64,000 nt of DNA from an uncultured Oceanospirillaceae bacterium. GTDB lineage: Bacteria; Pseudomonadota; Gammaproteobacteria; Pseudomonadales; Balneatricaceae. Where the stretch lies: contig CAKZPE010000022.1 in the NCBI GenBank assembly GCA_937138495.1, forward strand, positions 1-64,000, read 5' to 3'. The notes under the pieces were generated by a model. The model saw only the letters and a program-made list of their open reading frames with translations. It made no database searches and was not told where the DNA came from. Both the position numbers and the translations under genes were made by a program. Below, one piece after another: positions 56,083-64,000 of this stretch (its first letter is position 1; the number at the start of each line of letters is the position of its first letter).

Positions 56083-57387
56083 CTAATTATGTGCTTCAGG
56101 CGAGTGTGTTATATCAGCCTGGGCGGTCTCCAATACAGGCTGAACAGCACTTTTATTGATGATATCAGCCAGTTGCTGCTGATGTTCCTGTATCTGCCAG
56201 CGGTCTCTTTTATACAAATCTTCACGAAAATTTAAGGTGCCCTGTGGCGAAATCCAGGCGGTCCAGTAAGTCACATGCAGGTTCACCGGTTGTTGCAGGG
56301 GCAGTGTTTGGGTACGGGAGTGGCTGAGTATCGGCTCGAGTGACACACTTTCCGGCTCGCTGAGTGCCAGCAGTGCATCAGCAAGCTGGCGGGCTTTAGC
56401 AACCCGGATACAACCGGAGCTGAATGCCCGGTGGTGTTCATTAAACAGTCTGGGGGCGGATGTGTCATGCAGATAGATTGAGTACTGGCTGCGGGAGACA
56501 AACTTTATGCGTCCAAGGGTGTTGCCAACACCGGGCGGCTCCCATAGCCGCTGGAATTCGTCGCCCTGATACATTTTATTCAGATCAATGTCCTCTGCAG
56601 GAATCGGGGTGGGTGAGTTCCAGCCTGACAGTACCCGCAGGTTTTTCCGGTTCAGGTAGCCAGGATCTGCCTGCCAGCGGGGCAGGATATCTTTAAAAGC
56701 AATGCTGCGGGGAACGTTCCAGGAAGGGTTGATCACCAGCGCCTGAACGTGTGTATCGAATACTGGGGTTTTGCGGGTTTTTCGGCCAACAATTGTTTTC
56801 ATTTCCAGCAGCAGTTTTTGTTGATCAAACAGGCGCAGGCGAAATTCCGGAATATTGACCTGAATAAACCGGGTGCTGGTTTTATCGGCAAACTGTTTTT
56901 GGCGATGAATGTTCAGGGCCAGTTGCTGAATCCGGTGGGCGGGGGAAATGTTGAGGGCCTTGCGGCTTTGTGGCCCCAGAATACCGTCGACTTTGATGCC
57001 ATGACGTTGCTGAAAATGCATGAGTGCCTGTTCCAGCTGACTGTCAAAGTATGCGTTGCTGTCACTGACTGCAGCATCGGTATAGGGGGCCGGCAGATCT
57101 CCGAGGAGTAACAGCTGATGGCGCATGATGGCCAGATCCGGATGGCTGTCTTCCAGGCGGAGTAATTTGTTGGTTTTACGCAGGGCGGGCCAGGGCAGCG
57201 TATTCAGGGTTTGATAAAAGCCGATGGCTTGTTGCAGGGTTTTAAAATCGTAGGGCCGGTTGTCCAGAGGTGTAATCGGGGGGCGAGAGGCATATGTTGC
57301 AGCGCTGACTGTCAGCAGCAGAATAAAGATCAGCGCAGGCAAGGTGTTCCGGGGCAGGACGGATCGGCTAAACGTTCGGCAATACAT
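56083..57387 (-). CDS. L,D-transpeptidase, LdtD/YcbB-like
   Basis: The enzyme forms 3-3 cross-links in peptidoglycan. Counting from ATG 57387 there is a signal peptide (about 1-33), a peptidoglycan-binding domain (about 108-147; ALMHFQQRHGIKVDGILGPQS), and a YkuD catalytic domain (about 174-335) with His307 and the nucleophile Cys326 in SSGCIRV. It has 434 residues, shorter than E. coli LdtD (615), with less sequence before the binding domain. A longer frame to 57498 exists, but GGGAGGAG lies six bases before ATG 57387 and that start opens into the signal peptide. Confidence 0.93.
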   Translation of the reverse strand: MYCRTFSRSVLPRNTLPALIFILLLTVSAATYASRPPITPLDNRPYDFKTLQQAIGFYQTLNTLPWPALRKTNKLLRLEDSHPDLAIMRHQLLLLGDLPAPYTDAAVSDSNAYFDSQLEQALMHFQQRHGIKVDGILGPQSRKALNISPAHRIQQLALNIHRQKQFADKTSTRFIQVNIPEFRLRLFDQQKLLLEMKTIVGRKTRKTPVFDTHVQALVINPSWNVPRSIAFKDILPRWQADPGYLNRKNLRVLSGWNSPTPIPAEDIDLNKMYQGDEFQRLWEPPGVGNTLGRIKFVSRSQYSIYLHDTSAPRLFNEHHRAFSSGCIRVAKARQLADALLALSEPESVSLEPILSHSRTQTLPLQQPVNLHVTYWTAWISPQGTLNFREDLYKRDRWQIQEHQQQLADIINKSAVQPVLETAQADITHSPEAHN

Positions 57388-57721
57388 GACATACTCCTCC
57401 CTGTGGGTGAAGCCGGTCAGCGACTGTCGGTTAGGCACATGGCGGGTTAAGCCTGTGAAATGAGTGTTGTCAGTCGTTCGTTGTGCGGTGGCTCCCACAG
57501 ATTTACTGCATAGTGGCGAGCAGCTGAGATGTTCCCGTGTCTTGCTGCGGTCTTGCTATGTAGCGGCTAAAAATGCTCTTAAAAAATAAATTCAGTATGG
57601 GTAAGTACAGTCCGGGTTACGGGGTTCTTCAAGTTATTTATTGACCGGATGTAAAAATGAAACGGCTGTTTAGCGACTATTTAACAAGTGTATAGCGGGT
57701 GCTCAGTGACAGTCAGGCAAT
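57388..57721 (-). promoter_or_regulatory. Gene-free region upstream of the ldtD-like gene
   Basis: No credible gene lies between the ldtD-like start and the terminator of the aspartate aminotransferase gene. It should contain the promoter of the ldtD-mepK unit; I could not identify a convincing -35/-10 pair. Confidence 0.3.
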
Positions 57722-57746
57722 AAAAAACCGGGCAGGTGCCCGGTTT
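57722..57746 (-). terminator. Leftward terminator after the aspartate aminotransferase gene
   Basis: AAACCGGGCA and TGCCCGGTTT close a two-base centre. On the minus strand six T follow, so it ends the aminotransferase transcript. Confidence 0.85.
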
Positions 57747-57763
57747 ATTCAGCAATACAAATC

Positions 57764-58945
57764 TTAGCCCTGCAGGGCTTTTTTGATGCGGCTGATTGCG
57801 TCGTCCAGTACATCCATAGACGTCGCGAAAGACAGACGCATGTTGCCCGGTGCACCGAACGCAGATCCCGGTACCAGTGCGACACCGGCTTCCTGCAACA
57901 TGAATTCAGCCAGTGCGATATCATCAGCAAAGCGGTCATCATTATCGATGACGGCGTGGAAGCTTGGGAAGGCGTAGAAAGTGCCGTCAACATCGAGGCA
58001 GTCAACGCCTTCAATTTCGTTCAGCTTGCTGACGACGAAGTCACGACGCTCCTGAAACGCAACCAGCATTTCGTTTACGCATTCCAGACCACCTTCCAGT
58101 GCCGCTTCGGCTGCTACCTGAGAGATAGAGGTTGGGTTTGACGTACTCTGAGACTGAATCTTTTTCATCGCACCGATCAGCTTAGCCGGACCTGCCGCGT
58201 AACCGATACGCCAGCCCGTCATAGAGTAAGCCTTGGATACACCGTTCAGTACGATAGTACGGTCATACAGTTCAGGGCAGGCATTCAGAATATTCACGAA
58301 TGGCTTGTCATCAAACATGATGTGTTCGTACATATCGTCACTGGCAACCATGACGTGAGGGTGCTTCTTCAGCACTTCACCCAGAGCTTTCAGTTCGTCC
58401 AGCTCGTAAGCAACGCCGGTCGGGTTAGACGGGCTGTTCAGAACCAGCAGCTTGGTGCGCTCAGTGATCGCCGCTTCCAGCTGTTCAGGTGTCAGCTTAA
58501 AGCGGGCAGACTGTTCAGTGGTGACGATAACAGGCTTACCTTCACCCATCAGAACCATGTCCGGGTAAGACACCCAGTACGGTGCAGGGATGATAACTTC
58601 ATCACCTTTGTTCAGCAGGGCCATCGACAGGTTGAAGAAGCTCTGCTTACCGCCGCAAGACACCAGAATCTGGTTTGCTTCGTAATCAAAGCCGTTATCA
58701 CGCTTAAATTTATGAATAATCGCGGTTTTCAGGGCTGGCGTACCGTCAACAGCGGTGTATTTGGTGAAGCCGTTGTTCAGCGCGGTAATCGCTGCGGTTT
58801 TAATGTGTTCCGGGGTGTCAAAATCAGGTTCGCCGGCACCTAAGCCGATAATATTCTGACCCGCTGCACGTAATTCAGCAGCACGGTTGGTTACCGCCAG
58901 TGTCGGGGAAGGTTTGATACTGTTTACGCGGTCGGAAAGTTGCAT
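57764..58945 (-). CDS. Pyridoxal phosphate-dependent aspartate aminotransferase (subgroup Ib)
   Basis: The enzyme interconverts aspartate and 2-oxoglutarate with oxaloacetate and glutamate. GLGAGEPDFDTPEHI near the N-terminus and the cofactor lysine in SKAYSMTGWRIGY are characteristic of the class I, subgroup Ib enzymes. NSPSNPTG is the substrate-binding segment. I start at the Met of MQLSDRVNSIKPSPT by comparison with homologues, giving 393 residues; ATG 58957, four codons earlier, is possible, and the longest frame to 59032 is unlikely. It is divergent from uvrB. Confidence 0.95.
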   Translation of the reverse strand: MQLSDRVNSIKPSPTLAVTNRAAELRAAGQNIIGLGAGEPDFDTPEHIKTAAITALNNGFTKYTAVDGTPALKTAIIHKFKRDNGFDYEANQILVSCGGKQSFFNLSMALLNKGDEVIIPAPYWVSYPDMVLMGEGKPVIVTTEQSARFKLTPEQLEAAITERTKLLVLNSPSNPTGVAYELDELKALGEVLKKHPHVMVASDDMYEHIMFDDKPFVNILNACPELYDRTIVLNGVSKAYSMTGWRIGYAAGPAKLIGAMKKIQSQSTSNPTSISQVAAEAALEGGLECVNEMLVAFQERRDFVVSKLNEIEGVDCLDVDGTFYAFPSFHAVIDNDDRFADDIALAEFMLQEAGVALVPGSAFGAPGNMRLSFATSMDVLDDAISRIKKALQG

Positions 58946-59105
58946 ATCCAAGCCCATATCCTCTGAAAATGTGGATTTATTCCACGGTCGATTAACCGCA
59001 CAATCATACCGGAAAGCAACAGCCGGAAGCATCCCCCTGAACCGTAAAAAAGCGACATATTTGTGAAATAGCGTTGTGTTTTTTAAATTCAGCCGGCAGA
59101 TTCGT

Positions 59106-59135
59106 TTGTCCCCCTTTCAGAGAGCCGGGTATAAT
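59106..59135 (+). promoter_or_regulatory. Candidate sigma-70 promoter of uvrB
   Basis: TTGTCC at 59106-59111 and a perfect TATAAT at 59130-59135 are 18 bases apart, 43 bases before the uvrB start. I see no LexA box nearby. Confidence 0.55.
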
Positions 59136-59178
59136 CCCCGATCCTCAAATTTTTATGCAGCACAAGCGAACTCACATT

Positions 59179-61194
59179 ATGAAGCAACGCTTTCAGGTTA
59201 AGTCTAATTTCCAGCCGGCCGGTGATCAGCCGGCCGCGATTGAAGGCTTGGTAACGGGCATTAATGCAGGTTTGACTGCACAGACTTTGCTTGGGGTAAC
59301 AGGCTCAGGAAAAACATTTACGGTCGCGAATGTGGTTGCTGAGTTACAACGGCCTACCATCGTTCTGGCCCACAATAAAACCCTGGCGGCCCAGCTGTAC
59401 GGTGAATTCAGAGAGTTCTTTCCGAATAATTCGGTCGAATATTTTGTGTCTTACTACGACTATTATCAGCCGGAAGCTTACGTGCCTTCGTCTGATACTT
59501 TTATCGAAAAAGATGCGTCGATAAACGACCACATTGAACAGATGCGTTTGTCTGCGACTAAGGCGCTGCTTGAACGTGAAGATGCGATCATTGTGGCGAC
59601 CGTGTCGGCAATCTACGGACTGGGTGATCCTAAATCCTACCTGGGCATGATGTTACATCTGGACCGGGGAGATGAGATTGACCAGCGATATATTCTGCGC
59701 CGTTTAGCTGAACTGCAATACACCCGTAACGATATTGAATTGCACCGGGGGACTTACCGGGTGCGTGGGGATGTGATTGATGTGTTCCCGGCGGAATCCG
59801 AAAAAGAAGCGGTGCGCATTGAACTGTTTGATGATGAAGTTGAAAACATCAGTTATTTTGACCCGCTGACCGGTGAAGTGCTGCGCAAGGTGCCACGGGC
59901 GACGATTTATCCGAAATCACACTATGTAACCCCCCGCGAAATTCTGGTGGCGGCGGTCGACAAAATTAAAGTTGAGTTGCAGGAACGTCTTAAACAGCTG
60001 CGTGATCATGACAAACTGGTAGAAGCACAGCGGCTTGAGCAGCGGACCCTCTATGATATGGAAATGATCATGGAGCTGGGGTATTGCTCAGGCATTGAAA
60101 ATTATTCCCGTTACCTGTCTGGCCGTGATCCCGGGGCGGCGCCGCCAACACTGTTTGACTACTTGCCGGACAACGCGCTGGTGGTGATTGATGAGTCCCA
60201 CGTGACGGTGCCTCAGCTGGGGGCGATGTATAAAGGCGACCGTTCCCGTAAAGAAACGCTGGTGGAATACGGCTTCCGCTTACCGTCTGCGCTGGATAAC
60301 CGGCCCATGCGGTTTGAAGAATGGGAATCGCTGGCGCCCCAAATGATTTTTGTGTCTGCAACGCCCGGTAAATATGAAGCGGCAAATGCCGGACAGGTTG
60401 TGGAACAGGTCGTGCGGCCAACGGGCCTGCTGGATCCGTTGGTGGAAGTGCGGCCTGCACAGACCCAGGTAGACAATCTGTTAGGTGAAATTAATAAAGT
60501 TACCGCCAATGAAGAGCGGGTTGTCGTGACGGTTCTGACCAAGCGTATGGCGGAAGACCTGACCGAATATCTGGATGAGCACGGTGTTCGGGTCCGGTAT
60601 CTTCACTCTGATATTGATACGGTTGAACGGGTCGAAATTATCCGGGACCTGCGGATTGGTGAGTTTGATGTGCTGGTCGGGATCAACCTGCTCCGTGAAG
60701 GTATCGATATGCCGGAAGTTGGGCTGGTGGCCATTCTGGATGCTGATAAGGAAGGTTTCCTGCGTTCAGAAACGTCAATGATTCAGACCATTGGCCGGGC
60801 AGCACGAAATATTAACGGCCGGGCAATTTTATATGCTGACCGGGTGACCGGCTCTATGCAACGGGCGATGGACGAAACCGGGCGGCGTCGTGAAAAGCAG
60901 ATGCAGCACAATGAGGAACACGGCATTGTGCCCAAAGGCATTAAAAAGTCGGTTGCTGACATCATGGAAGGCGCGTCGACGATACCGGGCCGCAAGAGTA
61001 AGAAAGCGGCTAAGAAGGTCGCTGAAGCCACTGCTGAGTATAATGTTGATCCTTCGAAGCTGAGCGGACCAGAGCTGGCAAAAGCGATGAGCAGGCTGGA
61101 AGACCAGATGTACGAAGCGGCAAAGAATCTGGAATTCGAGAAAGCGGCGCATTTCCGCGATCAGCTGGAAAAGCTCAAACACAGTGGTTTGTGA
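59179..61194 (+). CDS. uvrB: UvrABC system protein B
   Basis: UvrB verifies DNA damage and recruits UvrC in nucleotide excision repair. Walker A is [13 protein letters not shown], the DNA-clamping beta-hairpin region follows in [16 protein letters not shown], the helicase motifs include VVIDESHVT and [10 protein letters not shown], and the C-terminal UVR motif binds UvrC. From ATG 59179 it has 671 residues, close to E. coli (673). A frame extension to 59074 lies over the promoter and is unlikely. A terminator follows after 18 bases. Confidence 0.97.
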   Translation: MKQRFQVKSNFQPAGDQPAAIEGLVTGINAGLTAQTLLGVTGSGKTFTVANVVAELQRPTIVLAHNKTLAAQLYGEFREFFPNNSVEYFVSYYDYYQPEAYVPSSDTFIEKDASINDHIEQMRLSATKALLEREDAIIVATVSAIYGLGDPKSYLGMMLHLDRGDEIDQRYILRRLAELQYTRNDIELHRGTYRVRGDVIDVFPAESEKEAVRIELFDDEVENISYFDPLTGEVLRKVPRATIYPKSHYVTPREILVAAVDKIKVELQERLKQLRDHDKLVEAQRLEQRTLYDMEMIMELGYCSGIENYSRYLSGRDPGAAPPTLFDYLPDNALVVIDESHVTVPQLGAMYKGDRSRKETLVEYGFRLPSALDNRPMRFEEWESLAPQMIFVSATPGKYEAANAGQVVEQVVRPTGLLDPLVEVRPAQTQVDNLLGEINKVTANEERVVVTVLTKRMAEDLTEYLDEHGVRVRYLHSDIDTVERVEIIRDLRIGEFDVLVGINLLREGIDMPEVGLVAILDADKEGFLRSETSMIQTIGRAARNINGRAILYADRVTGSMQRAMDETGRRREKQMQHNEEHGIVPKGIKKSVADIMEGASTIPGRKSKKAAKKVAEATAEYNVDPSKLSGPELAKAMSRLEDQMYEAAKNLEFEKAAHFRDQLEKLKHSGL

Positions 61195-61212
61195 TTCTTA
61201 CCCTCCCAGGAA

Positions 61213-61237
61213 AACCCGGCATATGCCGGGTTTTTTT
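61213..61237 (+). terminator. Rho-independent terminator after uvrB
   Basis: AACCCGGC and GCCGGGTT close an ATAT loop and seven T follow. The next gene's probable start codon comes directly after the T run. Confidence 0.92.
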
Positions 61238-63094
61238 ATGCCTGAGGCTGGCCCGGTACGTAAAGACCGTAAACCCAGTATCGCCAGAGGGGGCGCCCGC
61301 CTGACTGCACTCAGTATTGCTGTTATGGGGATTCTGGTAGTGCTGCTGGCAGGGCTGCGTATTAACGGAGTGATGCAGCAGTTAAGGGACGATCACCTGC
61401 AACATGAGAGCCAGATTCTGGTGGCTGAATTTGAACGCTTTCTGGCGAATCATTTAGTGGTACTGCGTGATCATGCTGCGTTTCCGGTTATGCGGCAGGG
61501 GGTGTTACAACCGGCGGAAATGCGCGGCTATGTGAGCGACTTTATGCAGAATCTGTCTGTAATCGGGCGTCGTTATAAAGAGACCCTGGTGGACTTTCAG
61601 GGCCGGACGGTGTTTTCCACCCGGCCTGAGCTGGCGGAGGATTACAGTCACGTCCCGTGGATGCAGAAGATCATAAGCGGTGACGTGTCTGAGCGGGTGA
61701 TGTTGCACACCATCAATGGAGAATACTATTGGTGCATCGTGATTCCCGTCGAGTATCAGGGGTTTGCTGAAGGGGCGCTGGTGACCGAAATTCCACTGAG
61801 CGCCATGAGCAATGATTATCAGCTCAATGAGCGAATCAGTGATATGTACATCCGCCTGCTGCAGGGTGATCAGGAAGTGGCGCACTACGGTCAGCTTCAG
61901 TTGGACGGGGCTGTCTATATCGCTGACTGGCCGGCACAGAATCTGCGTTTCGAGTTTCAGGTAGATGACACAAAACTGCACCGCCAGCGCTGGGAAATAC
62001 TCTTGCAGCTGGTGGCGCTGGTGGCGTCAGTCGCCATTGTGATGGTGTTGCTGGCGTATCGGTGGGGGCAAAGGGCGATCGCCCGGCCAATCCTGTATTT
62101 ACAGCAGGAAATTCGCCGTTTAAGCATCCGTAAAAATAACGATCCGATTGATGAGACCAGCGCCTGGCGGGAAGTCCGGGACGTGGCAAAAGGGTTTAAC
62201 CGGATGTTGCGGAGAATTGACCAGCGGGAACAAGAATTAAAACGTTCAAATCAGGATCTGGAGCGGATAAACCAACAGTTGCAACAGAGCCAGGACCCGT
62301 TGGCGCATGCCGAAAAAATGGCCAGCCTGGGGACACTGGCGGCAGGTGTCGCCCATGAAATTAATAACCCGATAGGATATGTGAAAAGTAACCTGGGCAC
62401 GCTGGAAGACTATCTGGCATCGATGCTGCAATATCAGCAATACATTGATCGCCACAGTGCTGCCTGGCTGGAGGGCTCTCCGGAACAGCGTCAGCAACTG
62501 GCAGAACTGTGTAAACGTACAGATATTGAATATATTCTGGAAGATGCGCCGCAACAGATCCGGGAATCTAAGGTCGGGGTGGCGCGGGTGGCAGATATCG
62601 TGACCAACCTCAAGAGTTTTGCCCACGTGGGGGAAACGGAAATGGCCCGGGTGGATCTGAACAAAATCATTCAGGACACGCTGAAAGTTATCTGGAATGA
62701 GCTGAAGTATAAAACCAGCGTCTATGAAGACTATGGTGATCTGCCGCAAATTGATGCCAATGCCGGGCAGCTCCAGCAAGTGATTATTAATTTGCTGATG
62801 AATGCTGTGCAGGCAATTGAGACCCGGGGGGATATCTTCATTGCCAGCCGTTATTGCGACGGGCGAATAATTATCAGTGTCCGGGATACAGGTTGCGGCA
62901 TTGCGGCCGATAACATGAAAGACTTGTTTACACCGTTCTATACCAGTAAAAAAGTAGGCGAGGGAACCGGACTGGGTCTGTCAATCAGCCATGGAATCAT
63001 TGAAAAACATGGCGGTACTATCAAGGTGGTCAGCCAGCCGGGTAAAGGGACTGAGTTCCGTATCTGCCTTCCCGCAGAACAGAGCCAGCCATAA
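61238..63094 (+). CDS. Membrane sensor histidine kinase
   Basis: Counted from ATG 61238 the protein has 618 residues: TM1 at about 22-43, a periplasmic sensor of about 200 residues (Cache-like; the VDFQGRTVFSTRPEL strand pattern), TM2 at about 253-275, a HAMP-like linker and coiled coil, then the phosphoacceptor region with His373 in GVAHEINNPIGY and a complete ATPase domain (NLLMNAVQAIE, DTGCGI, GEGTGLGLSI). The AHEINNP type of H-box is shared by several kinases paired with HD-GYP-type regulators. The start lies right after the uvrB terminator and has no ribosome binding site; ATG 61325 is an alternative. Its partner regulator begins 30 bases after its stop. Confidence 0.92.
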   Translation: MPEAGPVRKDRKPSIARGGARLTALSIAVMGILVVLLAGLRINGVMQQLRDDHLQHESQILVAEFERFLANHLVVLRDHAAFPVMRQGVLQPAEMRGYVSDFMQNLSVIGRRYKETLVDFQGRTVFSTRPELAEDYSHVPWMQKIISGDVSERVMLHTINGEYYWCIVIPVEYQGFAEGALVTEIPLSAMSNDYQLNERISDMYIRLLQGDQEVAHYGQLQLDGAVYIADWPAQNLRFEFQVDDTKLHRQRWEILLQLVALVASVAIVMVLLAYRWGQRAIARPILYLQQEIRRLSIRKNNDPIDETSAWREVRDVAKGFNRMLRRIDQREQELKRSNQDLERINQQLQQSQDPLAHAEKMASLGTLAAGVAHEINNPIGYVKSNLGTLEDYLASMLQYQQYIDRHSAAWLEGSPEQRQQLAELCKRTDIEYILEDAPQQIRESKVGVARVADIVTNLKSFAHVGETEMARVDLNKIIQDTLKVIWNELKYKTSVYEDYGDLPQIDANAGQLQQVIINLLMNAVQAIETRGDIFIASRYCDGRIIISVRDTGCGIAADNMKDLFTPFYTSKKVGEGTGLGLSISHGIIEKHGGTIKVVSQPGKGTEFRICLPAEQSQP

Positions 63095-63124
63095 CCTGTA
63101 CATTTCTGATCAGCAGGGAGTGAC

Positions 63125-64000
63125 ATGGAGACTGATTACCGATCAATTCTTCTGGTAGATGATGACCCTGAATATCTGGCGGCACTGCAGGAATTGCTGA
63201 TGCCAGCCGGACACCATATTCACTGTGCAGATTCCGGTAAAGCGGGGCTGAACATTCTTGCAGACACCCCCATGGATCTGGTGATCAGTGATATGAATAT
63301 GCCGAATATGAGTGGTGACGAGTTCCTCAGTGAAGTGGCTGCCCGGTGGCCTGAGACCGAGCGTATCGGGATGACAGCATCGGTTGAGTCGGCAGTCACG
63401 GTCCGGGCGATCAACAAAGGTAAAGTGACCCGTTTTCTGCTGAAACCCTGGGAAAACGATGAAATGCTGCAGGCCGTGGAAAAATGCCTGCAACTGAGCA
63501 AGCTGAAACGGGAAAACGAACAGCTCCATGCCATTACCCTGGCGAATAATAAGCAACTGAAAAAACTGACCCGTAAACTGGCCGGCGCGGTTGAAGACCG
63601 TACCGCCAGGTTGCTACACAGCCATACTGAGCTGAAGAGCAGTTACCGTTCTGTTGTGAGGATGTTTTCAGCACTGACAGCCCGGCGGCTTGGTCAGCTG
63701 GCTGAAGATAATGTCCGGCTGAATCAGCTGATGGTGACGGTGGCCAAATTAAGCCCGCTGAAAGGGGCTGATTTAAAACAGCTTTATTATGCCTGGCAAC
63801 TTCGCAATATCGGCAAACTGAGCTTTGATGACCAACTGATTAAGCCGTCATATCTGCAACTGTCTCCTGCCCGGCAACGTTTATATCAGCGTCACCCTTT
63901 ACTGGCGCAGGCCCAGATTATGCTGGTTAAGCCTTTGTACGGTGCCGGTAAAATAATCTCCCAACATAAAGAATATCTGGACGGCAGCGGCTATCCGGGG
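63125..64000 (+). CDS. Response regulator with degenerate HD-GYP output (cut by window end)
   Basis: The receiver domain (about 1-120) is complete, with acidic pocket residues Asp12-Asp14, phosphoacceptor Asp56 in VISDMNMP, Thr84 and Lys107 in LLKPW. A coiled coil (about 115-165) leads to an HD-GYP-like domain. At the HDxGK position it reads LRNIGK, so the metal-binding His-Asp pair is replaced by Arg227-Asn228, whereas the GYP side is kept (HKEYLDGSGYPG at the window end). It should not hydrolyse cyclic di-GMP. A degenerate YN-GYP regulator paired with a kinase is known in Pseudomonas aeruginosa (PA2572). The frame is open to base 64000. GGGAG is the ribosome binding site. Confidence 0.9.
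   Translation, partial: METDYRSILLVDDDPEYLAALQELLMPAGHHIHCADSGKAGLNILADTPMDLVISDMNMPNMSGDEFLSEVAARWPETERIGMTASVESAVTVRAINKGKVTRFLLKPWENDEMLQAVEKCLQLSKLKRENEQLHAITLANNKQLKKLTRKLAGAVEDRTARLLHSHTELKSSYRSVVRMFSALTARRLGQLAEDNVRLNQLMVTVAKLSPLKGADLKQLYYAWQLRNIGKLSFDDQLIKPSYLQLSPARQRLYQRHPLLAQAQIMLVKPLYGAGKIISQHKEYLDGSGYPG

Noticed and set aside
59046..59178. Search for a LexA box before uvrB
   Set aside because: No CTG-N10-CAG-type sequence occurs in the promoter region, so SOS control of uvrB is not supported here.
59074..59178. N-terminal extension of uvrB
   Set aside because: It covers the TATAAT box and adds residues that UvrB proteins do not have; the frame from 59179 matches the family start.

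Overview
This window looks like core chromosome of a marine-type gammaproteobacterium, probably Oceanospirillaceae-like. That placement is an inference from protein resemblance and gene order: sdh-sucAB-lpd-sucCD, ruvC-ruvA-ruvB next to tol-pal, and recC-recB-recD. It was not tested against a database. I found no tRNA, rRNA, CRISPR array, insertion sequence or prophage. Most genes are intact and close to the usual family length.

Layout. 1-9.9 kb: TCA cycle genes (end of sdhA, sdhB, sucA, sucB, lpdA, sucC, sucD), with terminators after sdhB, lpdA and sucD and structured leaders before sucA and sucC. 10-15.9 kb: information processing (fmdB-like zinc ribbon, aspS, ruvC, a TRIC/UPF0126 membrane protein, ruvA, ruvB, a DksA-like zinc finger). 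16.2-21.3 kb: envelope complex tolQ-tolR-tolA-tolB-pal-cpoB. 21.4-23.7 kb: queC, nadA and a lipoprotein cytochrome c. 23.7-29.7 kb: MaoC-like hydratase, a large acyl-CoA dehydrogenase, MscS channel, a small membrane protein, a candidate small RNA, an orphan sensor and a 67-residue protein. 29.8-38.8 kb: recC, recB, recD. 38.9-42.8 kb: methyltransferase, hydrolase, DUF3301, DUF599, LysR regulator. 42.9-45.4 kb: yceI, broken cytochrome b561, second yceI, periplasmic metallo-beta-lactamase-fold enzyme. 45.5-50.7 kb: htpG behind a heat-shock promoter, and a very large HD-GYP receptor. 51-55.4 kb: LysE and EamA transporters, ada, alpha/beta hydrolase, small membrane protein. 55.4-59 kb (minus strand): mepK, ldtD-like transpeptidase, aspartate aminotransferase. 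59.2-64 kb: uvrB, a histidine kinase and a response regulator cut by the window end.

Points that stand out. (1) A leftward promoter and a leftward terminator frame a gene-free stretch of about 156 bases at 27.95-28.10 kb, a candidate small RNA. (2) The HD-GYP receptor at 47.5-50.7 kb carries a periplasmic binding protein domain that appears to be inserted inside its Cache domain, and its HD-GYP domain has a further insert of about 150 residues. (3) The last gene is a response regulator whose HD-GYP output has lost the catalytic His-Asp pair. (4) The cytochrome b561 in the yceI operon is an internally deleted pseudogene with a stop codon, although the operon around it is intact and preceded by a perfect inverted repeat next to a LysR gene. 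(5) ruvC has a near-consensus LexA box, and a TRIC channel gene sits between ruvC and ruvA. (6) ybgC and queE, which often accompany tol-pal and queC, are absent from their usual places.
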